Below are positions 33,950 through 42,155 of a stretch of DNA of 64,000 bases, piece by piece. Origin of the DNA: HK1 sp965202735. GTDB lineage: Bacteria; Pseudomonadota; Gammaproteobacteria; HK1. The notes under the pieces are model-generated. The model did not search any database. It was given only the letters and a program-made list of their open reading frames with translations, and was not told the origin of the DNA. Location: assembly GCA_965202735.1 (NCBI GenBank), contig OZ241844.1, positions 4,464,001 to 4,528,000 on the forward strand. The letters are read 5' to 3'. Position 1 is the stretch's first letter, and every line of letters starts with the position of its first letter. The position numbers and the translations under genes were made by a program.

Positions 33950-35332
33950 CTACCCGGCGAGCACCTCCACCGCCCACCCCGTTACCGCGCCGAGGATCAC
34001 CACCAGCCACGGCGGCAGCTTCCACGACACGAGCAGCGCGAATGCGGCGAGCGCGAGCACGAAATCCCTCGCCGAGAGCACCCCGCTCGTCCACACCGGG
34101 TCGTGGAGGGCGGCGAGGAGCAGGCCGACGACCGCGGCATTGACGCCGAGCATCGCCCGGCGAACGCTCTCCAGGCGGCGCAGCGCGTTCCAGTACGGCA
34201 GGGTGCCGATGACCAGCAGGAAGGACGGCACGAAGATGGCGGCGAGGCAGACGAGCCCCCCCCCCCACCCCGCGGGGGGTTGCGCCATCACCGTGCCGAG
34301 GTAGGCGGAGAAGGTGAACAGCGGACCCGGCACCGCCTGGGCGGCGCCGTAGCCGGCGAGAAAGACATCCTCCGGCACCCATCCGGTCGGCAGGACCTCC
34401 GCCTTCAGCAGCGCCAGCACCACGTGGCCTCCGCCGAAGACCAGGGAGCCGGAGCGGTAGAAGCTGTCGGCGAGCGCCAGCGCCTGCGACGGCCAGGTCG
34501 ACGCCGCAACCGGCAGGAGTACGAGCAGGAGGAAGAACAGCGCGAGCGATGCCGCCGCAATCACCGGTACGGACGCGGCTCGTTCCGGGCTGCCGGCGGT
34601 CGCGGCGGCCGATCGCGCAGGTCCGGTCGCAATCACCGGTACGGACGCGGCTCGTTCCGGACTGCCGGCGGTCGCGGCGGCCGATCGTGCCGGTCCGGTC
34701 GCAATCACCGGTACGGATACGGCTCGTGCCGGGTCGGGCGGCGATCGGTCCTCGTCCCGCAGGCACAGGAACCCGGCGAGGCCGCCGGCGGCGATGACCG
34801 CCACCTGCGCCGCCGCGCCGCCGGCGGCGAGCACCGCCGCCGCCGCGAGCACCGCGATGGTGAACCTCGGGGGATCGGGGCAGAGCGTGCGCGCCATGCC
34901 CCACACCGCCTGGGCCACCACCGCGACGACCACCGCCCCGAGGCCGCGGAGCAGGCCGGGCGGGATCACGTCGTCGAACGCGACCACACCGTAGCCGAGG
35001 GCGATGAGCAGGACCGCCGACGGCGCGGTGAAGCCGACCCAGGCCGCGGCCGCCCCGGCGAGGCCGGCCTTGTCGAGCCCGATGCCGATCCCGACCTGGC
35101 TCGACGTGGGTCCGGGGAGCATCTGGCACAGGGCGACGAGGTCCGCGTAGCCGCGCTCGTCCATCCAGCGCCGGCGGACCACGAACGCCTCGCGGAAGTA
35201 GCCGATGTGGGCCACCGGCCCTCCGAACGAGGTCAGCCCGAGCGCGAGGAAGGCGAGGAAGACGGCGCCCGCCGGCTGCCGCCCCGCGAGGGGCTCGGAA
35301 GACGGGGAGTCCCGCTCCACCCCGGCCCGCAT
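33950..35332 (-). CDS. chrA: chromate transporter ChrA (CHR family, two-domain form)
   Basis: 460 residues with two homologous CHR domains, each beginning with the family pattern: FLALGLTSFGGPVAHIGYFR and CQMLPGPTSSQVGIGIGL in the first, YRSGSLVFGGGHVVLALLKA and GAAQAVPGPLFTFSAYLG in the second. About ten transmembrane helices. ChrA exports chromate, and related carriers may move sulfate. The linker between the halves is enlarged by a 24-residue repeat (SVPVIATGPARSAAATAGSP units, DNA 34557-34735). In the second half the Trp-Gly-Gly-Gly codons form a run of 11 G (34256-34266), a possible slippage site. No chrB regulator is adjacent. Confidence 0.88.
   Translation of the reverse strand: MRAGVERDSPSSEPLAGRQPAGAVFLAFLALGLTSFGGPVAHIGYFREAFVVRRRWMDERGYADLVALCQMLPGPTSSQVGIGIGLDKAGLAGAAAAWVGFTAPSAVLLIALGYGVVAFDDVIPPGLLRGLGAVVVAVVAQAVWGMARTLCPDPPRFTIAVLAAAAVLAAGGAAAQVAVIAAGGLAGFLCLRDEDRSPPDPARAVSVPVIATGPARSAAATAGSPERAASVPVIATGPARSAAATAGSPERAASVPVIAAASLALFFLLLVLLPVAASTWPSQALALADSFYRSGSLVFGGGHVVLALLKAEVLPTGWVPEDVFLAGYGAAQAVPGPLFTFSAYLGTVMAQPPAGWGGGLVCLAAIFVPSFLLVIGTLPYWNALRRLESVRRAMLGVNAAVVGLLLAALHDPVWTSGVLSARDFVLALAAFALLVSWKLPPWLVVILGAVTGWAVEVLAG
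34256..34266 (-). repeat. 11-base G tract (coding strand) inside chrA
   Basis: The codons for TrpGlyGlyGly in the second CHR domain are TGG GGG GGG GGG, giving 11 consecutive G on the coding strand. A one-base slip would truncate the protein about 350 residues in. Confidence 0.75.
34557..34735 (-). repeat. 72-bp in-frame tandem repeat in chrA linker (about 2.5 units)
   Basis: Units start at 34557, 34629 and 34701 with GCAATCACCGGTACGGA, and the first two full units differ at only a few positions. Each unit encodes 24 residues in the cytosolic or periplasmic linker between the two CHR domains, so length variation would leave the transport domains intact. Confidence 0.85.
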
Positions 35333-35415
35333 TTCTCACCCGGTCGCGGCTGCGGGCGCGGATGCGGCCGGGTGCGCGCCGGATTGGCGAGATCCCTCGT
35401 TCCCGGACCCGGGTC

Positions 35416-35619
35416 CAGTCCCGGACCCAGTCCCGAGCTCAGTCCCGAGCTCAGTCCCGAGCTCAGTCCCGAGCTCAGTCCCGAGCCCAGTCCCGAGCTC
35501 AGTCCCGAGCCCAGTCCCGAGCTCAGTCCCGAGCCCAGTCCCGAGCTCAGTCCCGGCCCCAGTCCCGAGCCCAGTCCCGAGCCCAGTCCCGGCCCCAGTC
35601 CCGGCCCCAGTCCCGGGAG
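35416..35619. repeat. 12-bp minisatellite, 17 units
   Basis: Seventeen consecutive 12-mers of the form CAGTCCCGrsyy (mostly CAGTCCCGAGCT or CAGTCCCGAGCC) fill the space between the chrA start and the stop of the 2-hydroxyacid dehydrogenase gene. Variation is confined to the last four positions. No spacers occur, so it is not a CRISPR. It is read through by open frames in several phases but no ribosome site or protein family supports translation. Confidence 0.9.
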
Positions 35620-35643
35620 ACCCCGGAATCGAGGGCATCTCGC

Positions 35644-36654
35644 TCAGTACCCGAGCTCCGGCCGCACCACGTTCTCGAGCGGCCTGCCTTCGAGCATCCG
35701 TTCGAGATTCCGGAACACGAGCTCCAGGGTGAGCGGAACGTAGGAATCCCCGTCGTCGGCCGAGACGTGGGGAGTGACGACGAGATTCGGGGCGCTCCAC
35801 AGCGGCGAGTCCGGCGGCAGCGGCTCGGGCTCGAAGACATCCAGCACCGCGCCCGAGAGATGTCCGCTGCGCAGGTTCCCGACGAGCGCCTCGTAGTCCA
35901 TGGTCGCCGCCCGTCCCACGTTCACGATGCCGGCGCCGCGCGTCATGAGGGCCTGGCGGCGGGCGTCGAGCAGATTGCGGGTCTCGGGCGTGAGCGGGGT
36001 CGCGACGAATACGCAGTCCGCCCGCGGGAGCAGGGTATCCAGAGCGGCGGCGGGGTGCATCTCGTCGACCGCGTCCAGCGCCCGGCCGTGCCGGGACACG
36101 CCGAGCACCCGCATGCCGAGCGTCCGGCAGCGCCGCGCGACCGCGGCGCCGATGCTGCCGGTGCCGATCACGAGCAGCGTCTTCCCCGCGACCGGCGTCG
36201 AGTACAGCGACTCCCAGCGCCCGCGGCGCTGGTTGCCGATGAGGGCGGGCAGACGGTTGTGGAGCATCAGCACCGCCATGAGCCCGTACTCGCCGGCCTT
36301 GTCGGCGTGCGCGCCGCGGTTGTTGACGACGGTGACGCCGGGCGGCACCCAGTCCATCGGACACAGGTGCTCCACCCCGGCGCCGATGATGTGGATCAGC
36401 CGCAGCCTCGGCGCGACGCGGGCGAGGTCCGCGGTCGGCAGATCCCAGGCCACCAGCACCTCGGCGGTGCGCATCGAGCTCTCGAAGTGGTCCAGGTCCC
36501 AGTCGATGCACACGTCGAGCCGCCGCGCCACGTGGGGAAACCGCGCCGCGGCGGCCTCGAAGCGCGCACGGGTGATGGTGAACACCGCCTCGCCCTCCGG
36601 GGTCGGAGGAAACGTCTCCGGGGAGGCGTGGTTGTTCTTGACGTGGACGCGCAT
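35644..36654 (-). CDS. D-2-hydroxyacid dehydrogenase (GhrA-like)
   Basis: 336 residues. The NAD(P)-binding motif VIGTGSIGAAVARRCRTLGM lies near residue 160. The C-terminal catalytic set is recognisable: arginine in TPLTPETRNLL, glutamate in DVFEPEPLP and histidine in LVVTPHVSADD. The domain order (split catalytic domain around the Rossmann domain) is that of glyoxylate/hydroxypyruvate and related D-2-hydroxyacid dehydrogenases. The substrate is open. Start ATG is at 36654. Downstream lies the 12-bp minisatellite and then chrA on the same strand, so co-transcription is possible. Confidence 0.87.
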   Translation of the reverse strand: MRVHVKNNHASPETFPPTPEGEAVFTITRARFEAAAARFPHVARRLDVCIDWDLDHFESSMRTAEVLVAWDLPTADLARVAPRLRLIHIIGAGVEHLCPMDWVPPGVTVVNNRGAHADKAGEYGLMAVLMLHNRLPALIGNQRRGRWESLYSTPVAGKTLLVIGTGSIGAAVARRCRTLGMRVLGVSRHGRALDAVDEMHPAAALDTLLPRADCVFVATPLTPETRNLLDARRQALMTRGAGIVNVGRAATMDYEALVGNLRSGHLSGAVLDVFEPEPLPPDSPLWSAPNLVVTPHVSADDGDSYVPLTLELVFRNLERMLEGRPLENVVRPELGY

Positions 36655-36717
36655 GGCTTGCCGGGAGCCTCTCGTTCACCGTGTTTCGTCAAGCTTGCCA
36701 CGAAGAGCCCGTCCGAT

Positions 36718-36806
36718 GGCCCGCCGCGAGCGCGGGAATCGACGGCGTGCGCACGGACACCGGCATCGGGGCGAGCCTGGCCCGCCGCGAGCGCGGGGAT
36801 CGACGG
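36718..36806. repeat. 28-bp direct repeat pair in the spacer upstream of the dehydrogenase
   Basis: GGCCCGCCGCGAGCGCGG-(A/G)-ATCGACGG (written in parts) occurs at 36718-36745 and 36779-36806 with one mismatch, 61 bp apart, in the roughly 275-bp spacer between the Rieske gene stop and the dehydrogenase start. No coding function. Confidence 0.6.
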
Positions 36807-36930
36807 CTCTCGTCGAGACGGGTGCTCAGGTTCCGGGCGCTGGCGGGAATTGCTGCCGGCGGGGTGGCCGACCCGGCCATGATCGTTCTGCACCAGAGCG
36901 CCGCGGGAGCGGCCCGGGTCGCGCACGGGC

Positions 36931-38334
36931 TCACCTGGACGGCGGGCCGGGAGCGTCGATGGCGCCGCCGTTCGCCTCCAGCGCCCGGAGCCGCCCGGTG
37001 ACGTGCGCGACCCGCTCGGGCTCGGGCAGCGCGTCGGCGTCGAACTGCATCTGCATGAAGGCGTGGGCGAGCCGGCCGAAGCGCTCGGACTCGTCCGCGT
37101 CGCCGTCGCGCGGGAGGGTCAGCACCGAGTCGCCGCCGTAGGTCGGAACGGGGCTCGGTGCGAGGTCGGTGACCCGCAGGGGCGTCTCGCCCGCCGCCAC
37201 CGCCCGGATCTGCTCCCGCAGCCGCCGCCGCATGAGCGCGACGCCCTTGTCGCTCGGGGCCAGGTGCTCCTCGGCGTGCACGGTGATGCGGCCCATGCCC
37301 TCGACCGCCTCGGCGTCGGCCGGGAAGCGCTGGCGCTGCTCGTAGGGGCGGTCGAAGACCTCGCCCTGCTCGATGAGCTCCGGCCCCTCGGGCGTGTTCC
37401 ACGCCGGCGGGTCGCCCCGTTCGCCGAAGCACGCCCACGCGAGCGCCACGGTGTTCTCGTCGTCGACCGGCACCACCCAGCGCACGAAGGCGGTGCGCCC
37501 GTAGTAGCGCCGCTTCGTGCCGTCCGTCGCGAATGCGGCCCCGGCCTGGGTGAAGTTCGGCAGCACCAGCTCGTTGACCCGCAGCCACACGTTGTCGCCC
37601 ACCCGGCGGGTGTTCGTCCCCATCAGCCATGCGCTCCGGTCGAAGAAGTCGATACGGCCGACCTCGCCGAGGCCGGCGGAGAACTGCTCGCGGCTGATGC
37701 TGGAGTGCAGGAAGCTCGTGTGGACGGGATCGACGATGGCGTCGAGCACCTGGAGCCAGTTGCACCGGAACGGCGCCCGGTAGGGCACCATCTCCATGTC
37801 CGGGAGCTCGAAGGTGTCGTAGACGGGGAGCTGCGGCACCTCCTCCGGCGGGCCGAGGAAGGCGAACACCAGCCCCCGGTACTCGAAGGCGGGATAGGCC
37901 CCGAGCCGGACCCGGCGCTTCAGCCGCTCCTCCGCCTCCGGCGGCTGCCCCGGCGTCTCCAGCAGGGCGCCGTCGATGTCGAAACGCCAGCCGTGGTAGC
38001 AGCATCGGATGCCGCGCCGCGCGCAGGTGCCGTACTCCAGCGAGGCGCGGCGGTGCGGGCAGCGCCGGTGCACGAGCCCGACCCGCCCTTCGCCGTCGCG
38101 GAAGACCACCAGGTCCTCGCCCAGGATCCGGAGCGCGACCGGCAGGTCGGCGATCTCCGAGGACAGCGCCACCGGGTGCCAGAACCGTCTCAGGTACTCC
38201 CCGCACGGGGTGCCGGGGCCGACGCGGACGAGCTCCTCGTCGGGCCCGGCGTCGCGCCGGGCTCCGTATCCCCGATAGTGCGCATCCCCGAGCCGGCCGG
38301 GCGGCGCCGGCCCCGTCTCCGGGCCGGTGTTCAT
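36931..38334 (-). CDS. Rieske non-heme iron oxygenase, alpha subunit (larger form)
   Basis: 467 residues. The N-terminal Rieske [2Fe-2S] domain has the ligand pairs CPHR (in VHRRCPHRRASLEYG) and CCYHGW (RGIRCCYHGWRFDIDG). The catalytic mononuclear iron site shows D-x3-D-x2-H-x4-H as DAIVDPVHTSFLHSS. The layout and the HPVALSSEI start resemble monooxygenase/demethylase members such as phthalate, toluenesulfonate and vanillate oxygenases. It probably needs a separate reductase, which is not in the window. Its start ATG overlaps the stop of the preceding Rieske gene (ATGA at 38331-38334), so the two oxygenases are made together. The substrate is likely an N-methylated or aromatic acid. Confidence 0.88.
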   Translation of the reverse strand: MNTGPETGPAPPGRLGDAHYRGYGARRDAGPDEELVRVGPGTPCGEYLRRFWHPVALSSEIADLPVALRILGEDLVVFRDGEGRVGLVHRRCPHRRASLEYGTCARRGIRCCYHGWRFDIDGALLETPGQPPEAEERLKRRVRLGAYPAFEYRGLVFAFLGPPEEVPQLPVYDTFELPDMEMVPYRAPFRCNWLQVLDAIVDPVHTSFLHSSISREQFSAGLGEVGRIDFFDRSAWLMGTNTRRVGDNVWLRVNELVLPNFTQAGAAFATDGTKRRYYGRTAFVRWVVPVDDENTVALAWACFGERGDPPAWNTPEGPELIEQGEVFDRPYEQRQRFPADAEAVEGMGRITVHAEEHLAPSDKGVALMRRRLREQIRAVAAGETPLRVTDLAPSPVPTYGGDSVLTLPRDGDADESERFGRLAHAFMQMQFDADALPEPERVAHVTGRLRALEANGGAIDAPGPPSR

Positions 38335-39446
38335 CGCAGATGCCCCACCACGAGCTCCTGGAAGCTCCGGACCGAGTCTTCCCACACCGGCGAGAGCATG
38401 CCGCCGTCGGCCGCGGCATCCGACGCGCGCCCCTGCTGGAGCCGCTCGCAGATGGCGTGGTCCTCGTGGTGCACGTCGCGCCACAGCCTTGCGATCCGCT
38501 CGGTGCGTTCGGCGGACGCGGGCCCGGGACCGAGACCGTAGATGGCGCGGCGCTGCAACGTGCGGTCCGGCGCGAGCGGCACGTTGTGGTGCACGCCGAT
38601 CTGATCGGGGAGGTAGACCCCGAACGCGAAGGTGGGGAACAGGGTGAGGAAGCGGGAGTCCGCCGCCAGGGTGTCGTCCCGTTCCGCCTCGCCGGAGACG
38701 TCGACGGCGCATCCGAGGCAGCCCGGATCGTCGATGGTGTAGTGGTCGGTGAGAGGCTGCTCCGTGGTCGAGGCGTGCACGAACTGGACGTGGTAGGGCT
38801 CGATGAAGTTCTCCATCAGGAGCTTCCAGTTCGCGGCCACCTCCCCGAGGTCGAGCGTGACGAGGTGGCGCATCCGGTCGAGGTCGAGCCCCTCGAGCCG
38901 GCGGCGGAGCGGGGCGACGAAGTCCTCGAACGAGGGGGCGGCGCCGTTCAGGTTCACGAAGATCCAGTCGCGCCACGTCGCGCACCGCACCGGTGTCAGC
39001 CCGTGCCGTGCGCGGTCGAAGCCGGCCGGCGTCGCGCGCGGGTCGCGCCCGCCGAAGTACGGGGCGACGTGCAGCGCGCCGTCGAGCCCGTACGTCCACG
39101 AGTGATAGGGGCAGCGGATCGCCCGCCCGACGTTGCCGGGCGCGTCGACGAGCTTGAGGCACCGGTGGCGGCACACGTTGTGGAAGGCGCGGACCCGGCG
39201 CTCCGCGTCGCGCACCAGCAGCACCGGCCGGCCGGCCACGGTGACCGGCGCCGCGTCGCCGGCTCGCGACAGCTCGTGCGCAAAGCCGGCGAACACCCAC
39301 GACCCGGCGAAGATCCGCTCCCGCTCCAGCGCGAAGAACGCATCGCTCGTGTAGGCCGCGGCCGGCAGGCCGGGGGCCACCGGGCCCGGGGACTCGAACG
39401 CGGCCAGCGTCCGCGCACCCACGATCGACTGGAGCGAGGGGCTCAT
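38331..39446 (-). CDS. Rieske non-heme iron oxygenase, alpha subunit (GbcA/stachydrine-demethylase-like)
   Basis: 371 residues from the ATG at 39446, chosen because GGGAGG lies just upstream; a start 14 codons earlier is possible. Rieske ligands: NVCRHRC and RCPYHSWTYGLDG. Mononuclear iron site: ENFIEPYHVQFVHAST, with the N-F-x-E-x-Y-H-x4-H pattern typical of the quaternary-ammonium demethylases (glycine betaine GbcA, stachydrine Stc2, carnitine oxygenase). It is somewhat shorter than those proteins. Role inferred: oxidative N-demethylation of a betaine, with electrons from a reductase encoded elsewhere. First gene of a two-gene unit; the Lrp-type regulator lies about 100 bp upstream on the same strand. 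Confidence 0.86.
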   Translation of the reverse strand: MSPSLQSIVGARTLAAFESPGPVAPGLPAAAYTSDAFFALERERIFAGSWVFAGFAHELSRAGDAAPVTVAGRPVLLVRDAERRVRAFHNVCRHRCLKLVDAPGNVGRAIRCPYHSWTYGLDGALHVAPYFGGRDPRATPAGFDRARHGLTPVRCATWRDWIFVNLNGAAPSFEDFVAPLRRRLEGLDLDRMRHLVTLDLGEVAANWKLLMENFIEPYHVQFVHASTTEQPLTDHYTIDDPGCLGCAVDVSGEAERDDTLAADSRFLTLFPTFAFGVYLPDQIGVHHNVPLAPDRTLQRRAIYGLGPGPASAERTERIARLWRDVHHEDHAICERLQQGRASDAAADGGMLSPVWEDSVRSFQELVVGHLR

Positions 39447-39551
39447 GCCCGGCCTCCCGGAGAGCGATGCTTCGGCCGGCGCCGGCACTTCACCGGTCCG
39501 CGGCCGCCGCCGGGGCGGCCGGGGCCGCCGGGAATGGGTGAAATCTTCACG

Positions 39552-40091
39552 CTACGGCACATGGCGCTTGAGCAGGAACTGGTTCTTGAACATGCCGATC
39601 CGGGTCATGACCTCCACGTGCGCGATGTCCGGCTGACCGTGGACGTGCTCGGCGAGGAAGCTCGCCAGCTCCGTCTCCTCGTCGCACACGACCTCGACCA
39701 GCAGGTCGAACCGGCCGCCGACCCACATGATGTAGACGACCGCCTGGTGGGGGTCGAGCCGCCGGGCGACGTCGGCGGGGGCGACGCCCGGCGCGGTCTC
39801 GATGCCGAGCATCGCGTCCGACTCGTAGTCGACGGCAACCGGGTCGACCACGGCCACGATGCGGAGCAGGCCGGCCTCGCGCATGCGCGCCACCCGGTTG
39901 CGGACCGTTCCGCCCGACACGCCGAGCTTGTGCCCGATGACGTCGTAGGCCGCCCGTCCGTCCTCCTGGAGGAGGCGGATGATCCGCCGGTTGAGGTCGT
40001 CGAACGGTGACGACAGCGGCGGGACGCCGGCGGCATGGGCGCCGCCATCGGGGGTCGCGGTCGGAACCGCGTGCAGGGCGGACCGGCTCAT
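39552..40091 (-). CDS. Lrp/AsnC family transcriptional regulator
   Basis: 179 residues. The winged helix-turn-helix is at about residues 30-75 (FDDLNRRIIRLLQEDGRAAY; GVSGGTVRNRVARMREAGLL), followed by the RAM/AsnC effector domain (VVYIMWVGGRFDLLVEVVCD; HVEVMTRIGMFKNQFLLKR). Lrp/AsnC proteins form octamers and respond to amino acids or related metabolites. It is placed between the Rieske pair (same strand) and the divergent glutamine-synthetase-like gene, so it is the obvious candidate regulator of both. The intergenic space at 40092-40419 is the likely site of action. Confidence 0.9.
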   Translation of the reverse strand: MSRSALHAVPTATPDGGAHAAGVPPLSSPFDDLNRRIIRLLQEDGRAAYDVIGHKLGVSGGTVRNRVARMREAGLLRIVAVVDPVAVDYESDAMLGIETAPGVAPADVARRLDPHQAVVYIMWVGGRFDLLVEVVCDEETELASFLAEHVHGQPDIAHVEVMTRIGMFKNQFLLKRHVP

Positions 40092-40419
40092 GGGCCCGGC
40101 TCGCGGCGCCGCCCGGCGAGACGCGCGGGGATGTACGTCCGGCCCGTGGCGTCTCCGGGTCCGAGGGCGTCCCGCCTTCGCGAACGAGGGTGGGGCGCCC
40201 TTCGATCCCGAAGCCGTCCCGGGGCCGGGACGAGGGATCTCGCGAGTCGGATGTGCGCCCGGTGTGCGGTCACGGTTGTGAATTCCACGGAGGCTGGTGT
40301 AATTTGTGCAGAATCTTCAGCGAATGGCAACCCCGGATTGCAGCTTCGTCCGAAGATCCCGGTCCATCCTGCGGAATCCGCTATCTTCGTCGACCGTCAT
40401 GGAGGAGGAGAAACCCCCG
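40092..40419. promoter_or_regulatory. divergent promoter region between Lrp-type regulator and GS-like gene
   Basis: A 328-bp divergent spacer whose right half (about 40270-40390) is clearly less GC-rich than the window average. GGTTGTGAATTCCACGGAG and TGTAATTTGTGCAGAATC are AT-rich stretches where an Lrp-type protein could bind and a promoter could lie. A purine-rich ribosome site (GGAGGAGGAG) stands just before the GS-like start. No exact operator was defined. Confidence 0.45.
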
Positions 40420-41841
40420 ATGAACGACACACCACGGAACATGGCCGAGGCGCTCCCCGACATCGAGCGCGTGCGCGAGGCGCGGGCGAAGCTCGCCGAG
40501 GCGGGGGTGCGCTACGTGCTCTCGTGCTGGATCGACATGCTCGGGGTGCCGAAGACCAAGCCGGTGCCGCTCAGCAACTTCGAGGACCTGTGCATGGGCA
40601 GGGGACCGCAGTTCGCCGTGCACTCGGTCTCCTTCGTGCCCGAGCTCACGCCGGCCGACTCCGACCAAATCCCGGTGCCCGACCTCGACACCCTGGTCGT
40701 CTGCCCCTGGGATCGCACCTGCGCGTGGATGTTCGCAGACCTGTGGTGGGAGGACGCGCCCTACAACCTGTGCCCCCGGCAGGCGCTCAGGCGCGTGGTG
40801 GGCGGCGCGGCGGAGAAGGGCTACGCGGGGTTCGCGGGCATCGAGCCCGAGTTCATCGCCATGCGCTGGCGCGACGGCCATCCCGTCAAGGCGTTCGACA
40901 ACGACCCGCTCCCCGGCGAAGGGGTGCGCCCGCGGCGCCAGGCGTTCGGCTACGACGCCGAGTACTCCATCGACTCCATGGGGTTCCTGGGCGCGCTCAT
41001 CGATATCCTGGAGGAGCTCGGCTGGGGGCTGAAGGATGTGGTCGCGGAGGGCGCGTACTCGCAGTTCGAGCTCGACTTCGGCTACACCGACGTGCTGCGG
41101 ATGGCGGACCGGCTGGTGTTCCTGCGGGTGCTGCTCAAGGAGGTCGCCAAGCGGCACGGCATGTTCGTCACCTTCATGCCCAAGCCCACCATCGGCGACT
41201 GGCGCTCGGGCGCGCACATCAACTATTCGATGCAGCGCGCCGACGCTCCGGGGGCGAACCTCTTCGAGGACGCCGCCGCCGGCGGCTGGGACGGCGCGGT
41301 GTACCACGCGGTCGGGGGGCTGCTGCGCCACGGCGGGGCGCTCACCGCCATCGCCTGCTCGACCGTCAACTCCTACAACGGGCTGGTGCCGCGGGTCGGC
41401 GGGTTCGAGGGCGGCACCGTGACCTGGGCGCCCACCCACATGACCTACGGCAACAACAACCGCTCCTGCATGCTGCGCCTGCCCCAGAACCGGTTCTGCA
41501 TCGAGAACCGCGCCGCCGACATGTGCATGAACCCGTACCTGTCGCTCGGCATGACCACCGCGGCCACCGTGGCCGGGGTGGAGGAGGCCATCGACCCGGG
41601 GCCGCCGCTCGACAGGGACCTCTACGCGCTCACCGACGAGGAGATCCGCGCCGGTGGCGGGCAGCGCCTGCCGCGCAACCTGCTCGAGGCGACCGAGATC
41701 CTGAGAGACGACCCGCTGGCGGCCGAGGTGCTCGGTCCCGCGATGCTGGACTCGTTCCTGCGCTACAAGGTCGACGAGTGGGAGCGTTACCATCAGGCGG
41801 TGACGGACTGGGAGGTGGGGGAGTACCTGCGGCTGTACTGA
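40420..41841 (+). CDS. glutamine-synthetase-family ligase
   Basis: 473 residues of the GlnA fold. The substrate/metal motifs are present: GIEPEF near residue 150, EGAYSQFELDFGYTDVLRMA near 208-227, FMPKPTIGDWRSGAHINYSM near 250-269 and the glutamate-binding NNNRSCMLRLPQNRFCIENR toward the end. No adenylylation tyrosine loop was recognised. Divergent GS-like enzymes ligate glutamate to amines (for example gamma-glutamylmethylamide or gamma-glutamylpolyamine synthetases). Placed next to N-demethylating oxygenases and an Lrp regulator, an amine-assimilating role is more likely than primary nitrogen assimilation. The ATG at 40420 is preceded by GGAGGAGGAG; an in-frame ATG seven codons earlier is possible but lies inside that site. 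Confidence 0.83.
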   Translation: MNDTPRNMAEALPDIERVREARAKLAEAGVRYVLSCWIDMLGVPKTKPVPLSNFEDLCMGRGPQFAVHSVSFVPELTPADSDQIPVPDLDTLVVCPWDRTCAWMFADLWWEDAPYNLCPRQALRRVVGGAAEKGYAGFAGIEPEFIAMRWRDGHPVKAFDNDPLPGEGVRPRRQAFGYDAEYSIDSMGFLGALIDILEELGWGLKDVVAEGAYSQFELDFGYTDVLRMADRLVFLRVLLKEVAKRHGMFVTFMPKPTIGDWRSGAHINYSMQRADAPGANLFEDAAAGGWDGAVYHAVGGLLRHGGALTAIACSTVNSYNGLVPRVGGFEGGTVTWAPTHMTYGNNNRSCMLRLPQNRFCIENRAADMCMNPYLSLGMTTAATVAGVEEAIDPGPPLDRDLYALTDEEIRAGGGQRLPRNLLEATEILRDDPLAAEVLGPAMLDSFLRYKVDEWERYHQAVTDWEVGEYLRLY

Positions 41842-42155
41842 GCCGGGCGGCTCCGAGCCGGGCGGGCGCGGGCGGGCGGCTCTGGGTCGAGCGGTCCTGG
41901 GCCGGGCGACGGCACGGTCGCCCAGGCCGGGAGCCGGACGATGGGACGCGCCGTTCCTTGCGCCGAAGCCGGTGCCGGAGACCGGCGCTGGAAGTCGGTA
42001 TCGGAAGTCGGCGTGAGAAGCAGGTGCGGGAAGCAGGCGCTGGAAGCCGGTGCCGGAGGCCGGCGTCGGGAAGCGCCCGGCCGCACCGTCATGGATGCGA
42101 CGCATCCGGCCGCATCCCGGCGGGCGCGGGCCGGGCAGGCATGGGATCGACGGAC
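41842..42155. repeat. spacer with degenerate 14-15 bp repeats
   Basis: Between the GS-like and MetX-like genes, roughly from 41965 to 42080, a motif near GGAAGyCGGyGyCGG recurs about seven times with variable quality (for example GGAAGTCGGTATCGG, GGAAGCCGGTGCCGG). No gene is supported here. Confidence 0.5.

Noticed and set aside
35416..35619. Possible CRISPR array
   Set aside because: Repeats are 12 bp and directly abutting, with no unique spacers and no cas genes, so it is a minisatellite.
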